A DNA stretch of 64,000 nucleotides, from positions 124,001-188,000 of the forward strand of contig JAEWBN010000022.1 in the NCBI GenBank assembly GCA_023391095.1, written 5' to 3'. Below the pieces are notes generated by a model that worked only from the letters and a program-made list of their open reading frames with translations, searched no databases and was not told the DNA's origin. The translations under genes and the position numbers were made by a program. Shown here piece by piece: positions 43,529-52,432 of the stretch. This DNA comes from Pseudomonadota bacterium. GTDB lineage: Bacteria; Pseudomonadota; Alphaproteobacteria; Rhizobiales; Devosiaceae. Each line of letters begins with the position of its first letter. Position 1 is the stretch's first letter.

Positions 43529-46408
43529 TTAGCGGCCGAGCTGGGTGGCGATCTTCTTGCCCAGCTCCATGCCCGAAATAGCGCTGCCAAAAAGAAAGCC
43601 CTGCGCGAACTTGCAGTTCAGCGCCCGCAGACGCTCGGCTTCTTCATTGGTTTCGACGCCCTCGGCAATGACCATGAGATCGAGGTCGGATGCCAATGCC
43701 ACGATCGAACGAATGATGGGCGCCTGTGTATGGGAAATCCCACTATCGGCACCCAGCCGCACAAACGGCGCCGGCACTTTTATCGTGTCGAATGGGAAGC
43801 GGTGCAGATAGCTCAGCGAAGAGTGCCCGGTGCCAAAATCATCGAGCGCCAGCCCCAGCCCCATGTCCCGAAGCGTTTCGAGCATATAGGCGGAATGCTC
43901 AGGATTGGTCATCACCTGGCTTTCGGTGATCTCGAGCTTGAGATGACCGGCAAGGGTCCGATCCTGCGCCACAAGGTTGCGGATATCACCAAGCAGGGCT
44001 TCCGTCGCCAGTTGCGACGGAGAAAGATTGACCGAGATGAAAAAGCCCGGCGGCAGGCCAATCGTGGTCAACCAGTCGCGGGCCTGTGCAGCGGATTGCT
44101 CGAAGGCAAGCCGACCGAGCTTTTCAATCTGGCCGGACCGCTCGGCCAAAGGCACAAACTCATCGGGCGTGACAATGCCACGGGTGGGGTGGTTCCAGCG
44201 CATGAGGGCTTCCGCGCCGGCAATCTGCCCCGATTCAAGATCAATGACCGGCTGGAACTGTACATGCAGTTCGCCCTGCTTGAGCCCACGCTCAAGGTCC
44301 TCCTCGCTTGCCTTGTTGTAAGCCGAGATGGAGCGAGCCGAGGCCCGGTAGGCCTCGATGCGGTCTCCCCCGAGACGCTTGGCGTAGTACATGGCGAGTT
44401 CGGCATCGCGCAGCACATCGGCAGCGGTCGAGGGATTGCTGTCGTAAATCGTGACGCCGATGGAGGCTGTCAGCGCAAGATCGCGATCCCCGAAGTTGAA
44501 TGGCGCCTTGAGGGTCTTGCGGATTTGCTCGGCTGTTTCGGCAATCTTGGCGGCCGCCTGCTCGGAAGCCAGGATAACGGCGAACTGGTCTCCGGAAATC
44601 CGCGCCACGGTGTCGAGGGGGCGCATGATGCGCGAGATGCGCCGCGAGATCGCCAGCAGTACTGAATCGGCGGCGGAATGGCCGATGCGCTCCTCAAGCT
44701 CCATGAACCGGTCGATATCGATCAGGAAGACAGCCGGGCGATGGCCACCGGGGGCACGGGCCCGGACCAACGCGCGCTCCAGCCGGTCGAGGAAGAGTTG
44801 GCGGTTGGGCAGGCCGGTCAAGCTGTCATGCACGGCGTCGTGCAGGAGGCGCGCGCGCGAGGCGCGGTCCTCGGTCACGTCCTGCAAGGTCCCGACGATC
44901 CGGTTGACCTGTCCGTCCCCGCCAAGCACGGGCTTAACGCGCATGCGGAACGTGCGGAAATTGCCATCATGGCCCGCAACACGCATATCCGCCGAAACTT
45001 TGCCGCGCCGGAGCTCAACCAAAGTGTCGAAGGCGGTGCGGAAACGGTCGCGGTCGTCCGGATGCACACGGTCCAGCCAATGCTTGATGGCGCCGCGCAA
45101 GGCTCCGCGCCTCTCACCAAGACGCGTCGCGAGTTCGTCGCTGACGGTCACGCGGTCGCGCTCGATATTCCAGTCGAAAACGAAATCACCCGAACCCGTG
45201 AGCGCCAGGGCCCGTCGTTCGACTTCACTCAATGTGCCAATGGAGACCTGGCCTTCCGAGAAGGCATGCTGCACCGAGGTGAAGCCGAGCAACATGACGA
45301 TCAGCACAAGCCCACCGGCAACGGCGGGCTGCGCGATGTCGTTGCTCACCTGGCCGGAAATCACCATCCAGGCGTAGATCAGCCAGGCAATGAAAATGAT
45401 CCAGGTGGGCACGATGAGCACGGCGCGGTCGTAGCCGCGCAAGGCCAGAAGCAGGATCAGGAAGAAGCCGGACACGCCCAGAAGCGCCATGACGAGCCGC
45501 GCAATGGTGGCGGCAATGGCGGGCTGGAAAAAGGCGAACGCAAACAGCGCAAGAAACAGGGCCGCAAGACCCAACGCCAGATGGATGAAGCGCAGATGCC
45601 AGCGGTGCAGGTTGAGGTAGATAAAAAGGAAGCCGGCAAGCGTGGTCGCAATGCCAGCCTCGGCGGCGGCCCGCAGCGGCTGCATGCCGGTGGCGCTGAG
45701 GCCCAGCAGGCGCCCCATCAGACCAAAATCGATCAATAGATACGCCAGCACGGCCCAGGCAAAGGCCGCCGTGGCCGGGAACACACCCCGCCCCTTCACC
45801 ACGAACATGATGGTCAAGAACACGGCCGCCAAAGCTGCCACGCCGAGAACCACGCCGCGGAACAGGGTGAACGCATTCACATAGTCGCGGTAGGCGCCGG
45901 GCTCCCAGAGATAAAGTTCAGGCAGCCTGCTGGACGACAGTTCGGCAATCACCGTCATGGTTGCGCCGGGGTCGAGTGTGACCTCGAACACATCCGCTTC
46001 GGGATCGGGCAACCGTACAGGACGAATGCCGGCGCTGGGCGTTACTGCGGTGATGCGCCCTCCCCCGAGGTCGGGGTCGAACACGCCCGAACCGGGCAGC
46101 CGGAAAAATGGCGCTACGAGCAGTCGCTCGATCTGCTGGTCGCTGTCGTTGCGCAGGGCGATGAGCGCGAAAAACGGATTGGTGCCCTGCTCGCTCGCCA
46201 GCACTTCAATGCGCCGGATAATGCCCTCGGCGTCCGGTGCGGTGGACAGCTGCACGCGCCCGTCCTGTCCCGGGACGACCTCGATCACCTCGGACAGGTT
46301 GACCGCGTTGATATCTTCGGGAACCGAAATGACCTCGAATGCCCGCGAGGGTGCGGACAGGACCAGCGCGAAAGCCAGACAGATCGCGAGTGCAATGAAA
46401 TGACGCAT
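43529..46408 (-). CDS. Membrane sensor with PAS, degenerate GGDEF and EAL domains (c-di-GMP phosphodiesterase)
   Basis: A 959-residue sensor of c-di-GMP signalling. Residues 1-23 are a signal peptide, 24-180 an extracytoplasmic beta domain, then six to eight membrane helices (about 182-378), a PAS-like domain (400-513), GGDEF (525-690) and EAL (700-955). The GGDEF site is SGDQF (605-609), not GGDEF, so diguanylate cyclase activity is doubtful, but the RxxD inhibition site is kept (Arg596-Asp599). The EAL core is intact: EAL (733-735), the catalytic Asp pair in DDFGTG (856-861), Lys877 and Glu916 in EGVET. The 7TM plus extracellular domain resembles 7TMR-DISM sensors. Most likely a phosphodiesterase whose pseudo-GGDEF regulates it, as in Caulobacter PdeA. 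Confidence 0.93.
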   Translation of the reverse strand: MRHFIALAICLAFALVLSAPSRAFEVISVPEDINAVNLSEVIEVVPGQDGRVQLSTAPDAEGIIRRIEVLASEQGTNPFFALIALRNDSDQQIERLLVAPFFRLPGSGVFDPDLGGGRITAVTPSAGIRPVRLPDPEADVFEVTLDPGATMTVIAELSSSRLPELYLWEPGAYRDYVNAFTLFRGVVLGVAALAAVFLTIMFVVKGRGVFPATAAFAWAVLAYLLIDFGLMGRLLGLSATGMQPLRAAAEAGIATTLAGFLFIYLNLHRWHLRFIHLALGLAALFLALFAFAFFQPAIAATIARLVMALLGVSGFFLILLLALRGYDRAVLIVPTWIIFIAWLIYAWMVISGQVSNDIAQPAVAGGLVLIVMLLGFTSVQHAFSEGQVSIGTLSEVERRALALTGSGDFVFDWNIERDRVTVSDELATRLGERRGALRGAIKHWLDRVHPDDRDRFRTAFDTLVELRRGKVSADMRVAGHDGNFRTFRMRVKPVLGGDGQVNRIVGTLQDVTEDRASRARLLHDAVHDSLTGLPNRQLFLDRLERALVRARAPGGHRPAVFLIDIDRFMELEERIGHSAADSVLLAISRRISRIMRPLDTVARISGDQFAVILASEQAAAKIAETAEQIRKTLKAPFNFGDRDLALTASIGVTIYDSNPSTAADVLRDAELAMYYAKRLGGDRIEAYRASARSISAYNKASEEDLERGLKQGELHVQFQPVIDLESGQIAGAEALMRWNHPTRGIVTPDEFVPLAERSGQIEKLGRLAFEQSAAQARDWLTTIGLPPGFFISVNLSPSQLATEALLGDIRNLVAQDRTLAGHLKLEITESQVMTNPEHSAYMLETLRDMGLGLALDDFGTGHSSLSYLHRFPFDTIKVPAPFVRLGADSGISHTQAPIIRSIVALASDLDLMVIAEGVETNEEAERLRALNCKFAQGFLFGSAISGMELGKKIATQLGR

Positions 46409-46553
46409 CAGGGGCAGCTATATCCTGCTCTGGACTTCTTTATGGCGGCCGTCACTTCGCGATGAACGCGAGCCGGACAAGCCTTGTCGTGATCCTCCCA
46501 GAGGGCGTTAACTTGGTAAGGGAGATTGGCGCGGGCGACAAGCGATGTTTCCT

Positions 46554-46569
46554 GTTGCCAATCGGCAAC
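46554..46569. promoter_or_regulatory. Inverted repeat upstream of the GGDEF/EAL gene
   Basis: GTTGCC, AATC, GGCAAC is a perfect 6+4+6 palindrome 146 bases upstream of the phosphodiesterase start, in the 180-base gap between it and the GNAT gene. It could be an operator or the end of the GNAT transcript; no T-run follows. Confidence 0.3.
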
Positions 46570-46588
46570 AACCCCTTGCAGGCTGGGA

Positions 46589-47206
46589 TCAGGCCACCCG
46601 AAACTCTGGGGTGTAGCGCAGGCTGTCCCAGCGTTCGCGAGTCAGACCCATCAACACATGATCTTCCCAGCGGCCGTTGATTTGCAGGTAATGCTTGGCA
46701 TAGCCCTCTTCGACGAAACCGTTCTTCTCCAGCACCCGCCGGGACGCCTGGTTGGTGGGAAGAAAGGCTGCGTGAACGCGATGGAGATCCAACGTGTCGA
46801 AGATGAAGGGCACCACAACGCCAACCGCTTCGGACATGATTCCCTGTCCGGCATAATCTTGCCCCATCCAGTAACCCAGATTGACGAACTGCGCGGCGCG
46901 GCGGCGAATATTGGACAGCGTTATCCCGCCCACCAGCACGTCTCGGCGACCGTCGGGCAGAAAAATGAAGAAGGTATAGTCCGAGCCTTCCTCGGCTTCC
47001 TGGCGCGCACGGCGTACGCGCATCGAATAGATGCGCCTTGTCAGGTCGAGTTCGGTCCAGCGAGGCTCAAAGGGTCGCAGAAAATCCCGACTCTTTAGCC
47101 GCAGCGTATACCAGTCCTTGTAGTCGCCCATTTGGGGCAGGCGCAGCAGGGTTCGAGGACCCTTGAGGACAACAAGCGGCGCCGGTGAGGACCAGGGCCA
47201 GACCAT
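46589..47206 (-). CDS. GNAT N-acetyltransferase (RimJ-like, ribosomal-protein type)
   Basis: A 205-residue acetyltransferase of the RimJ/RimL type. The N-terminal RTLLRLPQMGDYKDWYTLR, the LVGGITLSNI strand, and the acetyl-CoA loop MGQDYAGQGIMSEAV followed by RVHAAFLPTNQASRRVLEKNGF are diagnostic. It begins 6 bases after the stop of the M16 peptidase gene and is co-transcribed with it and thrC. RimJ acetylates the N-terminus of ribosomal protein S5 in E. coli; the substrate here is not certain. Confidence 0.92.
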   Translation of the reverse strand: MVWPWSSPAPLVVLKGPRTLLRLPQMGDYKDWYTLRLKSRDFLRPFEPRWTELDLTRRIYSMRVRRARQEAEEGSDYTFFIFLPDGRRDVLVGGITLSNIRRRAAQFVNLGYWMGQDYAGQGIMSEAVGVVVPFIFDTLDLHRVHAAFLPTNQASRRVLEKNGFVEEGYAKHYLQINGRWEDHVLMGLTRERWDSLRYTPEFRVA

Positions 47207-47212
47207 TGCGGT

Positions 47213-48475
47213 TCAGCGCTTCAGGCTTTCGCCGATGCTTTCGACATCGACAAGGCGGTCGATGGGACCGATTCCGGCCAGCGTGGGCGACCCTTGGGTG
47301 AAAATCTGCTCAGCGACATCGCGCACGCGTTGTGCGGTAATGCGGTTGATGCGCTCGACCGTTTCCTGCATCGGAATGGGCCGACCCCACAGAATTTGCT
47401 GGCGCGCCAGCTGCCCAGCGCGGGCGGAAGGGCTTTCGAGCGACATCAGCAGACCGGCGCGAATCTGATTGCGCACACGCACGACCTCTTCATCAGTGAT
47501 GGTTTCAGTGGCCCGGCGCAATTCGTCGAGCACGACCGGGACCAGTTCGCCCACCTCTTCCTCGCCGGTTGCGGCGGCAACGCCGAAAACGCCGCTGTCG
47601 GCGAAGGCCCAATGGAAGGAATAGACCGAGTAGCAGAGGCCGCGCTTCTCGCGGACTTCCTGGAACAGCCGAGAGCTCATGCCGCCACCCAGGATCGAGG
47701 CGAGCACCTGTGCTGCGTAAAAACCATCCGAATTGTAGGCGCGCCCTTCGAATCCAAGGACGATGTGGGCCTGTTCGTGGTCGGAAACGAGACGCTCCTG
47801 GCCACCCTGATACTCCGCCCGCTGCGGCGCAGGGGCACCATTCGGCGCCAAGTCGGCAAAGCGTTGCCGGGCAACCTGCACCAAGCCCTCGTGATCGACA
47901 TTGCCGGCCGCCGCGATGACCATGTGGTCGCCCACGTAGTTGCGTCGCATATATTTGCGGACGGTCTCAGGCGTGAAGGTGCGTACCGAGTCTACAGTGC
48001 CCAGAATCGTCCGGCCGATGGGCTGGGTGGGATAGGCTGCCTGCTGGAAAAGATCGAAGACGTGATCGTCGGGATTGTCCCGCGCCGCGCCGATCTCCTG
48101 CACGATCACCTGCTTCTCGCGTGCCAGTTCGTCGTCGTCGAAAGTCGAGTTCTGAAGAATATCGGCGAGGATATCGGCTGCGAGGACGACGTCATCCTTG
48201 AGAACGCGGGCAAAATACCCGGTGTGCTCGATGGACGTGGCGGCGTTCAAATCACCGCCGACATTCTCGATGGCTTCCGCGATCTGCAGGGACGTCCGCG
48301 TCTTGGTGCCCTTGAAGGCCATATGTTCGAGCAAATGCGAGATACCATGTTCGGTCTTGCGCTCGGAGCGTGCGCCCGCCTTGACCCACACGCCCAGCGA
48401 GGCGCTTTCGAGATGCGGCATGTCGTCGGTCAGAACGACCATGCCGTTGGCGAGGGTTGTCGATTGTACGCTCAC
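47213..48475 (-). CDS. M16 family zinc metallopeptidase (mitochondrial processing peptidase-like)
   Basis: A 420-residue pitrilysin-family protease. The inverted zinc motif HLLEH is at residues 47-51 (SHLLEHMAFKGT), with the third zinc-ligand Glu expected in the following helical region near 120-127. It is close in size and sequence style to mitochondrial processing peptidase beta, its eukaryotic relative. The GTG start has AGGAGG 6 bases upstream. It lies between thrC and the GNAT gene on the same strand, an order I believe common in Rhizobiales. It probably degrades peptides; the substrate is unknown. Confidence 0.95.
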   Translation of the reverse strand: MSVQSTTLANGMVVLTDDMPHLESASLGVWVKAGARSERKTEHGISHLLEHMAFKGTKTRTSLQIAEAIENVGGDLNAATSIEHTGYFARVLKDDVVLAADILADILQNSTFDDDELAREKQVIVQEIGAARDNPDDHVFDLFQQAAYPTQPIGRTILGTVDSVRTFTPETVRKYMRRNYVGDHMVIAAAGNVDHEGLVQVARQRFADLAPNGAPAPQRAEYQGGQERLVSDHEQAHIVLGFEGRAYNSDGFYAAQVLASILGGGMSSRLFQEVREKRGLCYSVYSFHWAFADSGVFGVAAATGEEEVGELVPVVLDELRRATETITDEEVVRVRNQIRAGLLMSLESPSARAGQLARQQILWGRPIPMQETVERINRITAQRVRDVAEQIFTQGSPTLAGIGPIDRLVDVESIGESLKR

Positions 48476-48522
48476 ACTGGTCCTCCTGGGTCAGGCCAAC
48501 AGGGCCGACCCTGACGTGACGC

Positions 48523-49917
48523 TCAAACCGCGCGGCTGCGCGTTTCGATGAAGTCTTCTAGCAATCTCTGGTCATTGGCCAGCACGGTCAGGCGCTCTTC
48601 GCGCTCATATAGGTCCGAGAGCCAACCGGGCAGCGGTGGCTCGATATTGCTCGCAGCCTTGACGGCGGCGGGAAACTTGGCCGGATGCGCCGTCGCCAGG
48701 GTGACCATGGGCACGGAACTAGGCAAGTGCGCACGAGCCACGCCCACGCCGACCGCCGTATGGGGATCGAGCAGGTAGCCGCTTTTGGTCCAGGTTTCGG
48801 CTATGGCTTGAGCCGTCTCCGCCTCCCCGGTTCGGCCAGCGGCAAAGTCACGGCGGATGGCAGCAAGAGCTGTCGGGTCGAGGTCAAACCCACGGGCCTG
48901 CTTGAGCGAAGCCATCATGCGACTGATGGCCGCTGCGTCTCGCCCACCAGCTTCAAACAGGAGGCGCTCGAAATTCGAGGAAATCTGGATATCCATGGAT
49001 GGGCTCATGGTCGGCGCCACGCCAGCCATCTCATAGCGTCCACTCTCCAAAGTGCGCGCCAGGATGTCGTTGGCATTGGTGGCGATCACCAGCCGTTCGA
49101 TGGGCAGGCCCATCATCTTGGCGCAGTAGCCAGCGAAGATGTCACCAAAATTCCCGGTCGGGACCGTAAAGCTGACCTTGCGCTGTGGCGCGCCCAGCGA
49201 GACCGCCGCCACGAAGTAATAGACGATCTGCGCGACAATCCGACCCCAGTTGATCGAATTCACGCCGGATAGGCGCACCCGGTCGCGGAAGGCATGATGG
49301 TTGAACATGGCCTTCACGGCGTCCTGGCAGTCGTCGAACGTCCCTTCAAGCGCGATGTTGTGCACATTGGCGTCGAGCACCGTGGTCATCTGTCGGCGCT
49401 GGACTTCCGACGTGCGGCCCTGGGGGTGCAGAATGAAAATGTCGGTCGTTTCCCGGCCGCGGAAGGCCTCGATGGCTGCCGACCCGGTATCGCCCGAGGT
49501 GGCGCCAACGATGGTAGCGCGCAGTCCCCGTTCGGTCAGGATGTGATCCATGGTGCGGCTGAGGAACTGCATGGCCACGTCCTTGAAGGCAAGCGTGGGT
49601 CCATGAAACAGCTCGAGCACGAAGTGGTTCGGCTCAATTTCAACGAGCGGCGTCACCGACGGGTGGCGGAAGCTGGCATAAGCGCCGTCGATTATGGCGC
49701 GCAGGGTCGACGCCGGGATTTCATCGCCTGCATAGCTACTGATGATGGCAAACGCGACATCGCTATAGGACTGGCCGGCAAAGCCAGCAATTTCTTCCGT
49801 CGTAACCTGCGGCCAGTTCTGGGGAACATAGAGGCCGCCATCTGAGGCCAGACCGGCCAGAACTGCATCGGAGAAGCTGAGCGCGGGCGCCTGGCCGCGC
49901 GTGGAAACAAACTGCAT
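48523..49917 (-). CDS. thrC: Threonine synthase
   Basis: Converts O-phosphohomoserine to threonine on PLP. The 464 residues begin MQFVSTRGQAPALSFSDAVL, the family N-terminus, with PLP Lys112 in GPTLAFKDVAMQF and GATSGDTGSAA for the phosphate site. Full length for the bacterial long form. The kinase thrB, its usual partner, is not adjacent (its usual place between ispH and rnhA, at the window start, is taken by a GNAT gene). surf1 and the oxidase genes lie upstream on the same strand. Confidence 0.97.
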   Translation of the reverse strand: MQFVSTRGQAPALSFSDAVLAGLASDGGLYVPQNWPQVTTEEIAGFAGQSYSDVAFAIISSYAGDEIPASTLRAIIDGAYASFRHPSVTPLVEIEPNHFVLELFHGPTLAFKDVAMQFLSRTMDHILTERGLRATIVGATSGDTGSAAIEAFRGRETTDIFILHPQGRTSEVQRRQMTTVLDANVHNIALEGTFDDCQDAVKAMFNHHAFRDRVRLSGVNSINWGRIVAQIVYYFVAAVSLGAPQRKVSFTVPTGNFGDIFAGYCAKMMGLPIERLVIATNANDILARTLESGRYEMAGVAPTMSPSMDIQISSNFERLLFEAGGRDAAAISRMMASLKQARGFDLDPTALAAIRRDFAAGRTGEAETAQAIAETWTKSGYLLDPHTAVGVGVARAHLPSSVPMVTLATAHPAKFPAAVKAASNIEPPLPGWLSDLYEREERLTVLANDQRLLEDFIETRSRAV

Positions 49918-49990
49918 TGAGGGAAAGCGCCCTTCTGGAATGTCAGCAAACTAGTGAATGCGGCTGCGTACCGCAAGGTTCTGCCGCAAC

Positions 49991-50776
49991 TCAGCTCTTC
50001 GCGACCGGCGCCCTGCTCTGCCGCCAGAGCCAGAAAGCCAGCATCACGATGGCAACGACGGAAAACCCATACCAGGTGAACGCATAGCTGAGATGGTTGT
50101 TGGCAAAGCTGAAGACCGTTTCCCCGCCCTGCGGCAGTGTTTCACTCTCGCCGGCCGGCAGATCGACATAGAACGGCGCCACAGGCGCAAGGGCAGGGTC
50201 GATCATGGCAGCGAGCCTGTCCGTGTCGCGAAGCCATTCGATACGGCTCGACATGTTGGGCTGGGGCGTCATGAAGTTTGCATGCTCGCCGGGACGAAGG
50301 AGGCCGCTGACGGTGACGGTCGTTTCGTCCTCTCCGTCGAATTCCCCCATCAGCACGTTTTCCTGATAATTCTCAGGAACAAAGCCGCGATTGACCATGA
50401 CCGTACCACCGTCAGCGAGCACGAAGGGTGTGACAACCCAATATCCGGGCCCGCCAAATTGTCCGCGTGCGTCCGAAAGGCTGGTGAAGACGGTTACGGT
50501 CTGATTGTAACGGAAAGAACCGGTCAGGGTGACGGGTTGGAAATTGAGTGCGTCAAGATCGAGCTCGGTCCACGTGCTGGCTGCAGGCGCTGGAACCGGC
50601 GGCGCATCCTGCATGGCTGCCACTGACGCGATCTGGGCCTCCTTTTCCCCCAGCCGCTGCATCTGCCAATTGCCCAAGAAGAAGCAGAAGATGGCGAGGA
50701 TCACCATCAGCGCTGCAAAGACCCAGTCGGTCCAGCGCAGGCCACGCGGGCTCAAGGTCGGTTGAGGCTCTGTCAT
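49991..50776 (-). CDS. surf1: SURF1 family cytochrome oxidase assembly protein
   Basis: A 261-residue protein needed to assemble heme a into aa3-type oxidase. It starts at the ATG at 50776 behind GGAG; an in-frame TTG 12 bases earlier overlaps that site. Two membrane helices flank a periplasmic domain: the first ends LGNWQMQRLGEKEAQI (the SURF1 motif), the second is HLSYAFTWYGFSVVAIVMLAFWLWRQ-like near the C-terminus. The motif VVTPFVLADGGTVMVNRGFVP is conserved. It ends the cta cluster, 65 bases after ctaE, without the DUF983 gene often seen between them. Confidence 0.95.
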   Translation of the reverse strand: MTEPQPTLSPRGLRWTDWVFAALMVILAIFCFFLGNWQMQRLGEKEAQIASVAAMQDAPPVPAPAASTWTELDLDALNFQPVTLTGSFRYNQTVTVFTSLSDARGQFGGPGYWVVTPFVLADGGTVMVNRGFVPENYQENVLMGEFDGEDETTVTVSGLLRPGEHANFMTPQPNMSSRIEWLRDTDRLAAMIDPALAPVAPFYVDLPAGESETLPQGGETVFSFANNHLSYAFTWYGFSVVAIVMLAFWLWRQSRAPVAKS

Positions 50777-50841
50777 TGCGTGCTCCAAACAGAAGGGGCG
50801 CAGCCTGTGCCGCGCCCCCTGTCAAATTCCGGCCGTCGCCG

Positions 50842-51678
50842 CTAGTGGTTCAGGGCCACGCCCCAGCTGCCCCAGACGTAGATCGAGGCAAACAGGAACA
50901 GCCACACCACGTCCACGAAATGCCAGTACCAGGCGGCGAATTCGAAGCCCAGGTGACGCTCGGGGGTAAAGTCGCCGCGCTCGGCACGGATCAGGCAGAC
51001 CGCCAGGAAGATGGTGCCGATCAGAACGTGGAAGCCGTGGAAGCCGGTCGCCATGACGAAGGTGGCGCCATAGATGTTGCCGGTGAAGCTGAAGCCGGCA
51101 TGGCTGTATTCAATTGCCTGAACGATCGAGAACAGAACGCCAAGCGCAACGGTCAAGGCCAGGCCCCACCGCAGACCCTTGCGATCGCCTTCCAGCAGCG
51201 CGTGGTGCGCCCAAGTCACGGTGGTGCCGGAGGTGAGCAGGATCAGCGTGTTGAACAGCGGCAGGTGAAACGGATCGAACAGTTCAACACCGTTCGGGGG
51301 CCAGTGACCGCCACTCCATTCGACACGGCTATACTGCACGGCGTCGTCAATCATGAAGAAGCCTTCGAAATAGGCCCAGAACCAGGCCACGAAGAACATC
51401 ACTTCCGATGCGATGAACAGCATCATGCCGTAGCGGTGGTGCATCTGCACCACGGGCGTGTGATCGACGCCGTTATTGGCTTCCCGCACAACGTCGGACC
51501 ACCAAGTGTAGAAGGTGTAGAGGACGCCAGCCAGGCCCATAAAGAAAATCCACGGGGTCCAGTCCTGCATCCAGGCAATGGCGCCAATCATCATCACGAA
51601 GACGGCCACCGACATGACGAACGGCCAGGGGCTCGGTTCGACCATGTGGTAGTCATGGTTCTTTTCAATGGCGGCCAT
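50842..51678 (-). CDS. ctaE: Cytochrome c oxidase subunit III
   Basis: A 278-residue, seven-helix subunit of the aa3 oxidase. The start MAAIEKNHDYHMVEPSPWPF is conserved, as are the MLFIASEVMFFVAWFWAYFE and GFHGFHVLIGTIFLAVCL helices. It is 2 bases after ctaG and is part of the ctaC-D-B-coxF-G-E operon. Confidence 0.97.
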   Translation of the reverse strand: MAAIEKNHDYHMVEPSPWPFVMSVAVFVMMIGAIAWMQDWTPWIFFMGLAGVLYTFYTWWSDVVREANNGVDHTPVVQMHHRYGMMLFIASEVMFFVAWFWAYFEGFFMIDDAVQYSRVEWSGGHWPPNGVELFDPFHLPLFNTLILLTSGTTVTWAHHALLEGDRKGLRWGLALTVALGVLFSIVQAIEYSHAGFSFTGNIYGATFVMATGFHGFHVLIGTIFLAVCLIRAERGDFTPERHLGFEFAAWYWHFVDVVWLFLFASIYVWGSWGVALNH

Positions 51679-51680
51679 GT

Positions 51681-52247
51681 TCAGCTTCCCTCACTGTCTG
51701 AAGCGTAGAAGGTATAGGAGAGGGTAATCTCTCGTACCGTATTGAGTTCGAAATTGTCATCAAGATCGGGGTCGACGAAGAAAACGATGGGCATTTCCAC
51801 CGTTTCTCCGGGCTGCAGCGTCTGCTCGGTAAAGCAGAAGCACTCGATCTTGTTGAAGTAGACGCCGGCTTTTTCCGGGGTCACGTTGAAAACCGCCATG
51901 CCGGTCATCGGCTTGTCGGAATTGTTTGTCGCGATGTAGTTGACCGTATCAACTGTGCCGATCTGATCGGTGACCGGGGCCGCTGCTTTGACGGTCCAGG
52001 GCAAGTTACGATCGATGTTGACGTCGAAGCGCACCTTCATGTCGCGCGCAATCACGCCCTTGGGGTTTTCCGCGGCAATCTGGGGCGTGCCGCCAAAGCC
52101 GGTGACTTGGCAGAACAGCTGATAAAGCGGCACGGACGCGAAGGCGACGCCAACCATGCCGACGACAACAGCGCCGAGCGTCAGGCCAAGCCGCTTGTTC
52201 TTCCCGGGCGCAGGTGCGGACCCGATATCGTGCGTTGCGTCCACCAT
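51681..52247 (-). CDS. ctaG: Cytochrome c oxidase assembly protein CtaG/Cox11
   Basis: A 188-residue copper chaperone that delivers CuB to subunit I. One N-terminal membrane helix (LTLGAVVVGMVGVAFASVPL), then a periplasmic domain with the copper-binding motif IECFCFTEQ (two Cys) typical of Cox11. It overlaps the small coxF-like gene by 1 base (TGATG) and precedes ctaE by 2 bases. Confidence 0.97.
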   Translation of the reverse strand: MVDATHDIGSAPAPGKNKRLGLTLGAVVVGMVGVAFASVPLYQLFCQVTGFGGTPQIAAENPKGVIARDMKVRFDVNIDRNLPWTVKAAAPVTDQIGTVDTVNYIATNNSDKPMTGMAVFNVTPEKAGVYFNKIECFCFTEQTLQPGETVEMPIVFFVDPDLDDNFELNTVREITLSYTFYASDSEGS

Positions 52248-52432
52248 CAGAGCGCCCTGTCAAAGAGTGCGGGGCCGAACTTGGCGACGGTGAGCATATA
52301 GAAGGTCAAGGCAAAGAGGGCCAACGCGCCGGCAAGCGCCAGCGAGCGACGACGACGCTGGCGGCGGAAGGAAGCCTCCTGCTCCGGCGTCATGCCGTTG
52401 GGACCCAGCTTTGCCTGTTCGATTTCGGACAT
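52247..52432 (-). CDS. CoxF-like small membrane protein
   Basis: A 61-residue single-pass protein: polar N-terminus with RRQRRRRSLALAG, one hydrophobic helix (about 30-50), short tail. It sits between ctaB and ctaG with 1-base overlaps on both sides (TGATG), the position of coxF in alphaproteobacteria, and so is a real translated gene in spite of its size. Its role is likely accessory to oxidase assembly. Confidence 0.9.
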   Translation of the reverse strand: MSEIEQAKLGPNGMTPEQEASFRRQRRRRSLALAGALALFALTFYMLTVAKFGPALFDRAL

